A DNA stretch of 25,606 bases from a virus. Each line of letters begins with the position of its first letter. Position 1 is the stretch's first letter. The DNA is taken from the IMG/VR virus record IMGVR_UViG_3300045733_000385, positions 1-25,606 of that record; one strand, written 5' to 3'. The position numbers and the translations under genes are program-made. Shown here in pieces: positions 1 through 7,922 of this stretch. Below the pieces are notes generated by a model, which did no database searches, was not told the origin of the DNA, and was given only the letters and a program-made list of their open reading frames with translations.

Positions 1-750
1 AGAATATGCCAACGTCGATTTATTCGCATACACTAGCAGCGATCCGCCAGACCTAACTAAAGACAAAACAACCTCCAGTCCCCCGTATGTGGATACAAAA
101 CCCGATAAGATAATCTGGTAGTAATTACTGATCGGATCCCCGGAAAGATTGATGTATAGGTCAGATCCGGCCAAACTAACTGCTACAGAACCTTTTCCGG
201 CCGATCCAACAACACTACTGATAGCAATAATGTGAGGATTTCCTGATATGGTTGTGGGGATTCTAGCACGGATTGAAATCGTTACGTCATTCGTTCCAAT
301 GTTCATCCCCGGAATCCACGCCGTCCCCCGTTGCCCACTCGTCACCCCATCAAACTTGACATGCCCTTGGGCGGACCACTGGCGGGCGAGAACTTCACTG
401 TTGGAGGGAACATCGAAAGCTGTGCGTGCAAGAGGAGCCGTGATTTGACCCGAACCACCAAGCGTAATCGGAACAACACCAGCAATTCCAGCATAACGTG
501 CATCCGCATCCGCACGGGTGGGGACACTCGTAGCAGCCCCCACTCCAAGCAACCGCTTCGTAAAAGCTGCTGCTCCCGTTTGCTCCACCAACCCAGCCGT
601 TGCATTCAATCCAGCGAGTGCCGTCAACTCTGCATCAACTGGTTGCTTTTCGGTATCCAGTTCGTTAATGGCTGCTTGAACTGTGGTGGCGGCAATAGCA
701 CCCGCTGGCGTATTCGTAACCTGTGTTCCAAGAAGAGGAGGAGCAATCAT
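1..750 (-). CDS. Tail fibre/adhesin with LamG-like domain (partial, runs off left edge)
   Basis: The frame is open from ATG at 750 to the left edge, 250 codons without a stop, so the C-terminus is missing. The N-terminus is Ala/Thr-rich (MIAPPLLGTQVTNTPAG) and continues into a stretch typical of phage tail fibres (ELTALAGLNATAG, then a TRADADARYAG segment). From about residue 135 there is beta-rich sequence with the LamG/concanavalin-type pattern, ending near VVLSLVRSGGSLLVYANKS, which resembles the strand where such domains carry a 'VALVRDGGTLRLYVDG' motif. The expected role is receptor binding at the tail tip. The leader AACTGAATTGATTTT before ATG has no Shine-Dalgarno site. It is the last gene of the leftward operon visible here, 9 bases after the lipoprotein stop. 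The tail fibre assignment is by pattern recognition and the exact fold is unproven. Confidence 0.7.
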   Translation of the reverse strand, partial: MIAPPLLGTQVTNTPAGAIAATTVQAAINELDTEKQPVDAELTALAGLNATAGLVEQTGAAAFTKRLLGVGAATSVPTRADADARYAGIAGVVPITLGGSGQITAPLARTAFDVPSNSEVLARQWSAQGHVKFDGVTSGQRGTAWIPGMNIGTNDVTISIRARIPTTISGNPHIIAISSVVGSAGKGSVAVSLAGSDLYINLSGDPISNYYQIILSGFVSTYGGLEVVLSLVRSGGSLLVYANKSTLAYS

Positions 751-759
751 AAAATCAAT

Positions 760-864
760 TCAGTTAGAATATTCCACTGGTGGAAGTTCAATTTGCACTT
801 TCGGCTGGGGTGTGGCACATCCGGCGAGGATCACGACGGCGGCAATGGCGAGGATACGTCTCAT
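760..864 (-). CDS. Small lipoprotein, possible outer-membrane spanin (Rz1-like)
   Basis: A 34-residue protein starting MRRILAIAAVVILAGCATPQ. It has two arginines, a short hydrophobic segment and a lipobox (LAGC, Cys16), followed by an 18-residue proline-containing tail. The ATG overlaps the stop of the upstream gene (GTATGA), so it is probably translationally coupled. A tiny proline-containing lipoprotein in a block of small membrane genes fits an o-spanin, which joins the outer membrane to an inner-membrane partner during lysis. This role is inferred from form and position only. It is too short for ordinary ORF cut-offs. Confidence 0.6.
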   Translation of the reverse strand: MRRILAIAAVVILAGCATPQPKVQIELPPVEYSN

Positions 865-1304
865 ACGACAAGGATGAACAGACGTTGGCACTCTTCTTCG
901 CTGAGGGTGAACCCCATTTGTGTCTGTGGCTCCCATTCAACCAAGACAGGTTCTCCGTTACGCTCAACAATCACTGGATTAAACTCATGCCGAATGCCAT
1001 CGTCCCGGTCGTAAATGCACCATCCAAGTGGCAACCCGGTAGCCGCAGCAGTCGGAGTGCGAGCGTGCATTGCCGCCGCCTGTGACCATGCGTGCCTTCC
1101 CCACTTGTCACAATCCTTCTTGTTCGCCTCGTAGCCGTCAATTCCCATCGCTACCATGTTGCGTTTGAACGTCGGACCAAACGTGTTCAGCAACCATGAC
1201 TCAGTTGGAACTTGATAGACGCCATCCAACAGGACGAATCCCCGTTCCGGCTGCAAGTAACGCCGGGCGAGGATGTCAACGACCTGTTGGAGCGTGAGAA
1301 TCAT
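861..1304 (-). CDS. Putative papain-like/MOA-lectin-related peptidase
   Basis: A 147-residue protein. After about 50 helical residues comes DGYEANKKDCDKWGRHAW (Cys65), then RHEFNPVIV (His106), then EWEPQTQM (Glu125, Gln127). The order Cys in a D-C-D turn, His before an N, then E-P-Q resembles the C-terminal papain-like domain of Marasmius oreades agglutinin and its phage relatives, which are annotated as lectin MOA-related. If that is right it would be a cysteine peptidase or an inactive relative. The family link is from memory. It overlaps the upstream gene by ATGA and the downstream lipoprotein likewise, so the three genes form a coupled chain. A role in lysis or host-surface attack is possible but not shown. 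Confidence 0.5.
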   Translation of the reverse strand: MILTLQQVVDILARRYLQPERGFVLLDGVYQVPTESWLLNTFGPTFKRNMVAMGIDGYEANKKDCDKWGRHAWSQAAAMHARTPTAAATGLPLGWCIYDRDDGIRHEFNPVIVERNGEPVLVEWEPQTQMGFTLSEEECQRLFILVV

Positions 1305-1486
1305 GTCGGGGGCAACGGGCCATGAATTTTCCAGGCGGGAGACGCGAACATAGCGTTCTTTGCGGCGTCAAACGCTGCCACCTGTTCCGGGGTCCATTCG
1401 TTCGTGCGAACCGCTTCGTTACGAATGGCTGTGGCCAGATCAAGCAACTGCGGGAGTGCTCCCAAAATCAGCATTGCGAGAGGCAT
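1301..1486 (-). CDS. Small protein with hydrophobic N-terminus, lysis-region candidate
   Basis: A 61-residue protein. The N-terminus (MPLAMLILGALPQLLDLATAI) is hydrophobic. The rest is amphipathic, with an EWTPEQVAAFDAAKNAM segment like that in many short phage proteins encoded near lysis genes. It starts 3 bases after the stop of the upstream lipoprotein-like gene and its stop overlaps the next ATG (ATGA). It could be a holin-related or membrane-associated protein, but no family can be assigned. Confidence 0.6.
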   Translation of the reverse strand: MPLAMLILGALPQLLDLATAIRNEAVRTNEWTPEQVAAFDAAKNAMFASPAWKIHGPLPPT

Positions 1487-1489
1487 AGG

Positions 1490-1924
1490 TTACTTCACTT
1501 TCTTTTGTTGGGCTTGTGCTTCGGCGAGATGTTTGTTGGTTTCATCAATGCCAGTTTGGAGAACCGCGAGAGCGGTCAACAAGCCGGCCTTGTTATCAGG
1601 CGTTCGGTTGGCTCGGTAAGTATCAACAAGGGCCTGGACGGTATTGATCCATCCGGGAGCGTCTCGGCGCACAGCATCAGCGGCCGTTCGCACAGCCTGA
1701 CCAAGTTCACCTTTGCTGTTGTGGACGTCCTCGTATTGAACGAACGCGTCCGTTACAGACTTGCCAATGGCGAGAGTCTGCTCACCACGAATCAACACAG
1801 GATCACCATGAAGATTCGCACAACCAGACGAGCATCCGGCGACGATCACAACAGGGGCGATGTAAGTGGTGGGGATAACGACGGCCAGAAGAACAGCACC
1901 AATGATTGCTCTGAGTTTGTTCAT
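1490..1924 (-). CDS. Exported helical protein, probable lipoprotein
   Basis: A 144-residue protein. Residues 1-31 form a basic start and a long hydrophobic segment ending in a lipobox-like VAGC, then SSGCANLHGDP. The remainder is almost entirely predicted helix, rich in Ala, Gln and Lys, and ends AEAQAQQKKVK. Signal plus helical rod is the layout of a spanin or other periplasm-spanning phage lysis protein, but the sequence matches no family I recognise. The leader AACTGAAATCATTTAACATC before ATG lacks an SD site. Confidence 0.6.
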   Translation of the reverse strand: MNKLRAIIGAVLLAVVIPTTYIAPVVIVAGCSSGCANLHGDPVLIRGEQTLAIGKSVTDAFVQYEDVHNSKGELGQAVRTAADAVRRDAPGWINTVQALVDTYRANRTPDNKAGLLTALAVLQTGIDETNKHLAEAQAQQKKVK

Positions 1925-1961
1925 GATGTTAAATGATTTCAGTTAGCGTTTGTGAAGCAGG

Positions 1962-2426
1962 TTATTGGACAAGTTCAATTTCCAGCATAACCTTCATCGC
2001 GTGAACTGGCAAGTTGCACAACGTCTGGCCGGCGGGCAATCCCAACACCAATCCCAGATCATTCAGCGTCTTGGTAGCCCAGTTGTCGGGATAGGCAACA
2101 GGCAAGGACAGGCCGGCACAAAGTTCAGCCGCCCGGTTCTTGGTAGCTGAATTCGGAGGCAAAACAGCCACCTGAGCAATCGCGTAAGCCAGCAACTTGC
2201 CCATTGTCTGATCCTCCGGGAGTTTCAAAACCTTTGCCATTTCCGTCAACATCTTGGTAGCCCAATTTTCCAAAGCATCCCCTTGAAGGTTCATGCCTGT
2301 TTCAATCACTGGGGAAACTCCTTGTGTTGGAACTGGAGGAACAACAGGCCCCACATCTGTCGCCTTCTGTCCCAAAATTGAATGAGATTTTGCCCGTGTG
2401 ATTTGTTCAGCCGTTGGTTTCTTCAT
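1962..2426 (-). CDS. Unknown protein with two internal repeats
   Basis: A 154-residue protein of unknown function. A 50-residue Pro/Val-rich N-terminus is followed by two similar segments, roughly residues 54-88 and 115-149. Both begin NWATK and continue with a leucine-rich helix and a LPxxQT motif (LKLPEDQT and LGLPAGQT). The repeats suggest two copies of one small helical domain. There is no signal peptide or membrane segment. The ATG follows the leader AGTAACAGAATCT, one of the G-poor leaders common in this genome. Confidence 0.6.
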   Translation of the reverse strand: MKKPTAEQITRAKSHSILGQKATDVGPVVPPVPTQGVSPVIETGMNLQGDALENWATKMLTEMAKVLKLPEDQTMGKLLAYAIAQVAVLPPNSATKNRAAELCAGLSLPVAYPDNWATKTLNDLGLVLGLPAGQTLCNLPVHAMKVMLEIELVQ

Positions 2427-2434
2427 AGATTCTG

Positions 2435-2809
2435 TTACTTTATTTGTTCAATGGGACCTACCAAAGGACCGTCTTTTGCACGCTCAATCGCAACAGTCGC
2501 GTCCACCTTTTCCTTAAAATCAACTGCTGCCAATCTCTGAACTAGTGTTGCATTCGCCTTGCTGATCTCCAATACCTGTGCTGTGAGTTCCGTGATCTTA
2601 TTGTCCAGAGCCGTCTTGGAACTATTCACCGCAACGTGGATCTTCGTCAGTTCCTCAGTCGCTCTCTTCGCCTCCGCGTTGGCCTTGGCCATGAAAATTC
2701 CGATGACGCTGGGGACGGCCAATCCCAAAATACCAACCAACGCCATCAGAACAGGATTCCAATCAGTTGGAACCGTCTTGATGTATTCAATGACAGCGTT
2801 GGTGCTCAT
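2435..2809 (-). CDS. Single-pass membrane protein with coiled coil (holin or inner-membrane spanin candidate)
   Basis: A 124-residue protein. Residues about 18-42 are one hydrophobic segment (PVLMALVGILGLAVPSVIGIFM), followed by a long heptad-like helix rich in Ala, Glu, Lys and Leu to about residue 110. One N-terminal transmembrane segment plus a coiled coil is the architecture of inner-membrane spanins and some holins. The basic residues after the membrane segment (AKANAEAKR) favour a cytoplasmic C-terminus, which argues against a spanin. It lies 8 bases upstream of the repeat protein gene. Confidence 0.6.
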   Translation of the reverse strand: MSTNAVIEYIKTVPTDWNPVLMALVGILGLAVPSVIGIFMAKANAEAKRATEELTKIHVAVNSSKTALDNKITELTAQVLEISKANATLVQRLAAVDFKEKVDATVAIERAKDGPLVGPIEQIK

Positions 2810-2852
2810 GTACGCGACTCTACATGAGACGGAAGAAACCGCAAGAACTCTT

Positions 2853-3236
2853 CTAATTGCCTTGGATTTCGCTGACAGGAAGCTCCACTTTCGGAACGAA
2901 CTTCCGTAAGACTATAAATGAAACCATCAACTTTTCAGAAGCCTCTTGGTTCATTCCCGTTGCATCCTGAACCTCCGCAAGAGTCGCCAATTCATTCAAC
3001 CCGGCTCCCATCATTTTTAACGACTCCCCAACCAACTGATACTGGTGGCACATGTTTACAAATGAATCCGTCAAATCTTTGTATCCGTTGCTTGTGGTGG
3101 AAAGCACTGTAGCCACTTGACTCCGAAATTGACGGTCCAGTTCCTCCACACTGACATTGAGCTTTTTGGCAATGACTTGATCCGGGATCCCCGCCCTCTT
3201 CGCTTTCATCATGTAGCCCACATCTTGGTCGCTCAT
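2853..3236 (-). CDS. Unknown small helical protein with HTH-like start
   Basis: A 127-residue protein. Residues 12-37 (KAKRAGIPDQVIAKKLNVSV) read like a helix-turn-helix, followed by a long mostly helical region. No family recognised. Its ATG overlaps the stop of the glycosyltransferase gene upstream (ATGA), so it is coupled to the end of the glycan cassette. It could be a small structural or chaperone protein; the HTH resemblance alone does not prove DNA binding. Confidence 0.55.
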   Translation of the reverse strand: MSDQDVGYMMKAKRAGIPDQVIAKKLNVSVEELDRQFRSQVATVLSTTSNGYKDLTDSFVNMCHQYQLVGESLKMMGAGLNELATLAEVQDATGMNQEASEKLMVSFIVLRKFVPKVELPVSEIQGN

Positions 3237-4051
3237 GGTGTTCTCAGTTTTGTAATTGAATCCAGCAAGATTTCCTTGTTCCTGTTTGCTACCGCAGGAT
3301 CCCTATTCGCTGACTTGGGATGCCAACGATGGATCAAAGCAAGCCATTCATTGAGATCCAAAAGATCGCGTGCTTTGGGACGTGCAATTTCATCTCGGCA
3401 ACGTTGCGTGACATTCGCCAAAGTCAATGGACCAGGAAGCGGGTCCATTCCTAATCGCTGTTTTTCCAAAGCGTAAAGCTGCTGGTAGTCCTCCCAACCC
3501 CAACCATGAAAACGAGAATCACACCCACCCATTGCCAAGTAATCCTCCCTCCGACAAATGAAATTGGATCCTCCCAAAGCACCCATCATATTCAAACAAC
3601 TTTGGCTTTGAACAATATCTTTGTAAACAGATTCAGTTAGTGGCATCCCACTTTTCGTCAAGAGTGCATTGCTCACAGATTGCCCCGCGTAAAACATCCC
3701 ACCATTAAACCACTCTCGCGGCTTCGCTATTGCCAAACGCAAATACAATTCCTTGAAATACCGGACATTGGGAAGACAATCCACATCCATCTTCATGATC
3801 CATTCCGTGTTCGCCAACTCCACACCTATATTGTGGTAATAGCCTATGGAACGACCAGAAGGCCCCTGGCATCGAATCACAGAAACATCAAATGGATTCA
3901 TTTCCTCTTCCCACCCAAGAGGCGGTTGCTCGCCTACGAAGAAAACAAGGTGACGAACTTCTGGAATAGATGCTCCCTTGATGGCGGCACTCCAAACGGC
4001 AAGAGCCTCTGCACGTCCCCAAAACGGCGTGATGGTGGTGAGGAGAGTCAT
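3233..4051 (-). CDS. Glycosyltransferase, GT-A fold (GT2/GT7 C-terminal type)
   Basis: A 272-residue protein. The start MTLLTTITPFWGRAEAL suits a nucleotide-binding GT-A domain. A metal-binding DxD appears as MDVDCLP at residues 88-94. Residues 172-188 (AMGGCDSRFHGWGWED) match the galactosyltransferase-type C-terminal motif, in which a G-W-G-x-E-D stretch helps bind the acceptor and donor. Enzymes of this kind transfer a sugar from a nucleotide donor; the substrate is unknown. Its ATG overlaps the epimerase stop. It is the last gene of the glycan cassette. Confidence 0.85.
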   Translation of the reverse strand: MTLLTTITPFWGRAEALAVWSAAIKGASIPEVRHLVFFVGEQPPLGWEEEMNPFDVSVIRCQGPSGRSIGYYHNIGVELANTEWIMKMDVDCLPNVRYFKELYLRLAIAKPREWFNGGMFYAGQSVSNALLTKSGMPLTESVYKDIVQSQSCLNMMGALGGSNFICRREDYLAMGGCDSRFHGWGWEDYQQLYALEKQRLGMDPLPGPLTLANVTQRCRDEIARPKARDLLDLNEWLALIHRWHPKSANRDPAVANRNKEILLDSITKLRTP

Positions 4052-5031
4052 TTCGTCATTTCGTTATAGATCCATTCATAAGTTTTCTGAAGTCCATCCT
4101 GTAACTTGATGCTGGGCTCCCAGTTCAATCGCTCCTTGATCATAGTGTTGTCACTGTTCCTTCCGGCAACGCCATGGGGAGCATTGAGATTATAGATCCG
4201 ATTCAACTTCACCCCAGCAATCTCTTCCACTATGGACACCAATCCATTGATCGTCACCAGCTCTGAACTTCCTAGATTGATTGGTTCAGTGATGTCACTA
4301 TTCATGATCAACTGAATCCCTTTAATGCAGTCATCAACATACATAAAGGATCTAGTTTGATTCCCGTCACCCCAAATCTCAATCACATGTTTGCCACTCT
4401 TCTTAGCCTCAATCACCTTCCGACAAATGGCGGCTGGTGCTTTCTCACGTCCACCCTGGTAAGTCCCAAGTGGGCCGTATGAATTATGGAAGCGAGCAAC
4501 CCGCGTCTCCAACTTGAAATCTTCCCTGAAGTGCCTGCACATCCGCTCACTGAATAGTTTCTCCCACCCATATCCATCTTCCGGCATGGCGGGATAGGCG
4601 TCACTCTCCTTCAACGCCGTGACGTTAGGATCCGTCTGTTTGTCTGCGGAGTACGTGCACGCACTAGAAGAAAAGAAGAATCTATTTACATTTTGTGATC
4701 TTGCCGCCATGAGCATGTGAGTGTTGATCAAAACTGACAACATGCAATGTGCCTTGTGTGTTTCGATATACCCCATCCCGCCCATATCCGCCGCGAGATT
4801 GTAAACATAATCAACACCTTCACACACTTCCAAACAATTATCAGCGATGCGAAGATCCCTCGAAATATTCACCACCCCTTCCGCGGAATGGTCTTGGCAC
4901 CAGTCATGGATTGGTTTGATGTCAACTGCAAGGACATAGATAGGGGTCTTTCCCTGATTTCGCCGGATCAAATCAGCAATGAGATGACCCCCGAGAAAAC
5001 CCCCTGCACCCGTCACAAGAATTCGTTTCAT
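4048..5031 (-). CDS. GDP-mannose 3,5-epimerase-like NAD-dependent sugar epimerase
   Basis: A 327-residue short-chain dehydrogenase/reductase-type epimerase. The NAD-binding motif TGAGGFLG is at 7-14. The sequence follows plant GDP-mannose 3,5-epimerase closely, as I know that family: AADMGGMGYI (80-89), SSSAC with catalytic-type Cys125, YGWEK (Tyr154, Lys158), FHNSYGP, GGREKAPAA with Lys197, WGDGNQTRSF (220-229) and GRNSDN (290-295). The Cys and second Lys pair are hallmarks of this enzyme and not of ordinary GDP-mannose dehydratases or UDP-glucose epimerases. The reaction is GDP-D-mannose to GDP-L-galactose (and GDP-L-gulose). With the GT11 gene upstream it suggests an L-galactose-containing glycan. 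Plain leader GGAAATGAATCT before ATG. Confidence 0.88.
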   Translation of the reverse strand: MKRILVTGAGGFLGGHLIADLIRRNQGKTPIYVLAVDIKPIHDWCQDHSAEGVVNISRDLRIADNCLEVCEGVDYVYNLAADMGGMGYIETHKAHCMLSVLINTHMLMAARSQNVNRFFFSSSACTYSADKQTDPNVTALKESDAYPAMPEDGYGWEKLFSERMCRHFREDFKLETRVARFHNSYGPLGTYQGGREKAPAAICRKVIEAKKSGKHVIEIWGDGNQTRSFMYVDDCIKGIQLIMNSDITEPINLGSSELVTINGLVSIVEEIAGVKLNRIYNLNAPHGVAGRNSDNTMIKERLNWEPSIKLQDGLQKTYEWIYNEMTK

Positions 5032-5035
5032 AGAT

Positions 5036-5659
5036 TCATTTCCTTACATACAAAGCATCACCCCAGTTAGCTCCGGTCCATTTTGTTTCCACACGAATGA
5101 ATCCTGCTATTGCAAGAAATTCATCTATCTCCCCAACAAGAGAGCACCCGATATACAGAGGTTCCCTGTTGATTTCGATGTAAACAAAATCGAATCTACC
5201 TAGCAAGTTTCCCATCCCTCGGAGGGCCAAAAGCTCAACGCCTTGGAGATCCAGGTTGGCGAATCCCCCAGCCTCCAATTCAATTCCTTTCAACAGCGTA
5301 TCCACCCGCACTGTCTTCATCTGGAGGTCCTCCACGAACTTTACGGTAGGATGCTCCTTTGCATGAGTCCCAAAATCCAGGAACGATGAGCTTTGTGACT
5401 CGTTGCTGGCACGATGGAAAGTGACTTCCTCCCCGTCCACATCACTCACACATGCACAAAAGGTAATATGCTTGGGATACTTGGCGATATTCTTGACCAG
5501 TTGTTCGTAGATGTCCGGCAACGCCTCCACCCAAATCACCTTCTTGATTCCTTGCGCTTCATAGGATTCTCGCTCCTGTCCTACGGACGATCCTAAATGA
5601 AGCACATGCGTCGGCTTGATCTTGTGCTTTGCGAACAACTCCTTGAATGGGATTAACAT
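5036..5659 (-). CDS. FkbM-family methyltransferase
   Basis: A 207-residue SAM-dependent methyltransferase. The glycine-rich SAM loop is HLGSSVGQE near 21-29, with an acidic strand end VEALP near 44. The FkbM-type signature is clear: VRVDTLLKG, then NLDLQGVELLALRGM, then FVYIEIN. Family members methylate hydroxyls of sugars or polyketides; here the likely acceptor is a glycan built by the neighbouring transferases. The ATG follows AACTTAATCCATTTATC, a leader motif (AATCCATTTA) that recurs elsewhere in the window. Confidence 0.85.
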   Translation of the reverse strand: MLIPFKELFAKHKIKPTHVLHLGSSVGQERESYEAQGIKKVIWVEALPDIYEQLVKNIAKYPKHITFCACVSDVDGEEVTFHRASNESQSSSFLDFGTHAKEHPTVKFVEDLQMKTVRVDTLLKGIELEAGGFANLDLQGVELLALRGMGNLLGRFDFVYIEINREPLYIGCSLVGEIDEFLAIAGFIRVETKWTGANWGDALYVRK

Positions 5660-5669
5660 GATAAATGGA

Positions 5670-6212
5670 TTAAGTTACAATGAAGTAGCAGCCAGCATCC
5701 TCCATTTTATCCTCAGGCAAAAGTTGCAAATCAAACCCATGAAGTTTGCAGAATCCAGTTACGGCCTCCTTCACACCATAGGATGGATTCTGGAAATCAT
5801 GACACCCTATACATCCACCCTTCTTTACTTTGGGGACCCATGCCAACAAATCAGCCATTACCCCCATGTAGCTGTGATCCCCATCAAGATAGAGCAAAGC
5901 CAACGACCCATCAGGAACATACTTGGCCATCTTCACCGAGTCCCCCCGAAGAAACACAGCACGCTTCCCAAACTTGGCGACCCGTAATTGAGCCTCCCCA
6001 AAATTCTTGTCATGCCACGCCTGAGAATTGGCGCTGTCCCCTTTCATGCCGGGAACAGACTCCCAACGGTCCACCATGAAATGTCGCAACAATAAACAGT
6101 TACTCCACGAAAGGATGTCCGCACTAAAGAAGCCCTCTGCAACTCCGATCTCGGCAGAGTCGCCTTGGACGGTGACGATTTTGCCCAAGTCTCTTCGATG
6201 TCGAATGATCAT
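5670..6212 (-). CDS. Class I SAM-dependent methyltransferase (Methyltransf_24-like)
   Basis: A 180-residue protein. SAM-binding motif I is AEIGVAEGFFS (residues 20-30). Later motifs are LRGDSVKMAKYVPDG, LLYLDGDHSYMGV and WVPKVKKGGCIGCHDF, the layout of the class that includes cephalosporin hydroxylase-like and sugar O-methyltransferases. It lies between a glycosyltransferase and the FkbM gene and probably methylates a sugar. A separate and only distantly similar methyltransferase lies at 7906-8529. Confidence 0.8.
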   Translation of the reverse strand: MIIRHRRDLGKIVTVQGDSAEIGVAEGFFSADILSWSNCLLLRHFMVDRWESVPGMKGDSANSQAWHDKNFGEAQLRVAKFGKRAVFLRGDSVKMAKYVPDGSLALLYLDGDHSYMGVMADLLAWVPKVKKGGCIGCHDFQNPSYGVKEAVTGFCKLHGFDLQLLPEDKMEDAGCYFIVT

Positions 6213-6234
6213 ACTTTGTTATCCCCGGATCACG

Positions 6235-7152
6235 TCAAAGTTCTCTACGGAACATGTAATTCATATAATCGAATCCATCTGTTCCTTTGGTGTATCTGGC
6301 AGAACGATAGATTTTCACATTGATCACGCACATCGCCAGTTCATAAAGCAAAATAGAAAACTGGGTTTCCGGAGCAAACAAATACTCATTGCCTTTGTGG
6401 ATCGTGTTGTAACTTCGATCTGCAATAAGCCCCATCCTGTCTAACTCAGGGAACAATCGTGCCGCCGTGCCCCGATAAGAGAACCAACAGAATTCATCCG
6501 CCCACTCCATGGGATCCCGACGAAAACTCCCAAGCACGTAAAGATAACTGGGATCCTGATTCAGATAGTAATGAGAGAGAACAAGCGGTGATGGGGCGAT
6601 GAAATCCAGGCGGGCACGCACCACAAAATCATATTTGAATCCATTTTCCTGCTCAAACTGCTCCATCATTTCGTAGCACCGCTTGACATGATGATACTGG
6701 TCAATGACACATCGAATGTTGTTGTTTTCTGGATCTGTCACATCCCCGCCAAATGGAGCCGGCTTTCCCAACACCACACTTTGCCTGCGAAATTGATTAA
6801 CAAGATCCATCATTTTCTTTCCATCCGCCGCCGTGTGTGCTTGGTATTCCGGCATGTCATTGATGAAACGAATGTCCTTCAGCCGATCCCCAAACACTCC
6901 ACGAATGATGGCTACATCCTCGTTCGTAACCAATCTGGATGTATCCCGAACCATTGTCCGCGCCTTCTCCGCCCAAGTCTTGGCGTCATCAGAAAACAAG
7001 ACATCCGTGGATGGAGCCTTCCGTCGCATGTTATAACGGGATGTCAGAATGAAAACATCCGCGTTATTGGGAAGAACCAGATTCGCCATCAAGGAAGCGA
7101 TGGAGTCGTAGAAGTTGTAGGCGGTCCCGGAAAACAGAATTGCGGTTCTCAT
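6235..7152 (-). CDS. Putative glycosyltransferase (GT-A-like, DUF7796-type)
   Basis: A 305-residue protein starting MRTAILFSGTAYNFYDSIAS. The centre has YDFVVRARLDFIAPSPL, matching the V-x-R-x-R-x-D segment in which poorly characterised viral and bacterial sugar transferases place their metal-binding acid. An aromatic C-terminal region follows (FCWFSYRGTAARLFPEL). The family assignment is from memory and the sugar is unknown. Its ATG overlaps the upstream GT25-like stop by 4 bases, and it sits within the glycan cassette. Confidence 0.65.
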   Translation of the reverse strand: MRTAILFSGTAYNFYDSIASLMANLVLPNNADVFILTSRYNMRRKAPSTDVLFSDDAKTWAEKARTMVRDTSRLVTNEDVAIIRGVFGDRLKDIRFINDMPEYQAHTAADGKKMMDLVNQFRRQSVVLGKPAPFGGDVTDPENNNIRCVIDQYHHVKRCYEMMEQFEQENGFKYDFVVRARLDFIAPSPLVLSHYYLNQDPSYLYVLGSFRRDPMEWADEFCWFSYRGTAARLFPELDRMGLIADRSYNTIHKGNEYLFAPETQFSILLYELAMCVINVKIYRSARYTKGTDGFDYMNYMFRREL

Positions 7153-7922
7153 TTCCTTCCAGCCTCAGCCCAATTGAAAGTAGATGGATCAAAATTGTTC
7201 ATGTTATCCTGATACCAGTAAGGCCCCAACTTGGCGAAACCAGAGAAACGAGTGATCCCAAGCCCAATGTCGCTCTGCCCGTCATACTGCGTTATTGCCC
7301 CGGGCACGAAAGCAAACGTCTTGAGAACTGGCTGGATCTGGATGAAAGCATAATCAATCCCGATGCTGGTAGGAAGTTGCTGCTCCAACATGTTCAACAC
7401 TTTTGGCAAACTGAATCTATTTACGATGTAGGCGTAAGTGCAAAAGGCCCCGTAAGTGCGGATCATACGCGGGTTGTCTGTCAACTCCGCATCCCTTCCT
7501 AAATCCTTCTTGTGCCACCAAGGCGGATTGACATGAAAAGTGCCACCCAACCAAATCACATCCCATTCATGTGTATCCGTGAACTCCTTGATAATGTCCA
7601 TCCGCGCCGCGAAGTCCTGACAGAAAACAAGATCGTCCTCCATCACCCATGCGTGTCGGTCCAACCGCAACGCAAGTTCCATGATACTGACTTGGCTGAA
7701 ATGACACCCAATCGCGCCTTTCTGCGGCCTCGCCAGCATGGCCTTAATCCGATTGAGATCCCCTTTATATTCTGAGGGCAACATTCCCCGCTGGCGTATA
7801 ACAGGCAATCCAGCATTCTTCAAAGTCTGCTCCATCCGTCTCAACCTATCCGTGCGTAAATCTAAATTCACGAAGCTGATGTAAGATCCCTGAACTAATC
7901 CATTTTCAGATAAGTTTTGCAT
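7149..7922 (-). CDS. Glycosyltransferase family 25-like (LPS glycosyltransferase type)
   Basis: A 257-residue protein. The GT25 pattern is visible in order: NLDLRTDRLRRME (19-31), QKGAIGCHFSQVSI (67-80), HAWVMEDDLVF with the EDD metal site (95-97), and TYAYIVNR later. GT25 enzymes add galactose or glucose to lipooligosaccharide or collagen-like acceptors. Here the acceptor may be a virion or host-surface glycan. The start codon lies 17 bases inside the upstream methyltransferase; a shorter start is not obvious. Confidence 0.82.
   Translation of the reverse strand: MQNLSENGLVQGSYISFVNLDLRTDRLRRMEQTLKNAGLPVIRQRGMLPSEYKGDLNRIKAMLARPQKGAIGCHFSQVSIMELALRLDRHAWVMEDDLVFCQDFAARMDIIKEFTDTHEWDVIWLGGTFHVNPPWWHKKDLGRDAELTDNPRMIRTYGAFCTYAYIVNRFSLPKVLNMLEQQLPTSIGIDYAFIQIQPVLKTFAFVPGAITQYDGQSDIGLGITRFSGFAKLGPYWYQDNMNNFDPSTFNWAEAGRK

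Noticed and set aside
331-1014. 227-codon plus-strand frame at the left end
   Set aside because: Shadow of the tail fibre, lipoprotein and MOA-like genes; Arg/Ser/Cys-rich composition typical of a non-coding frame.
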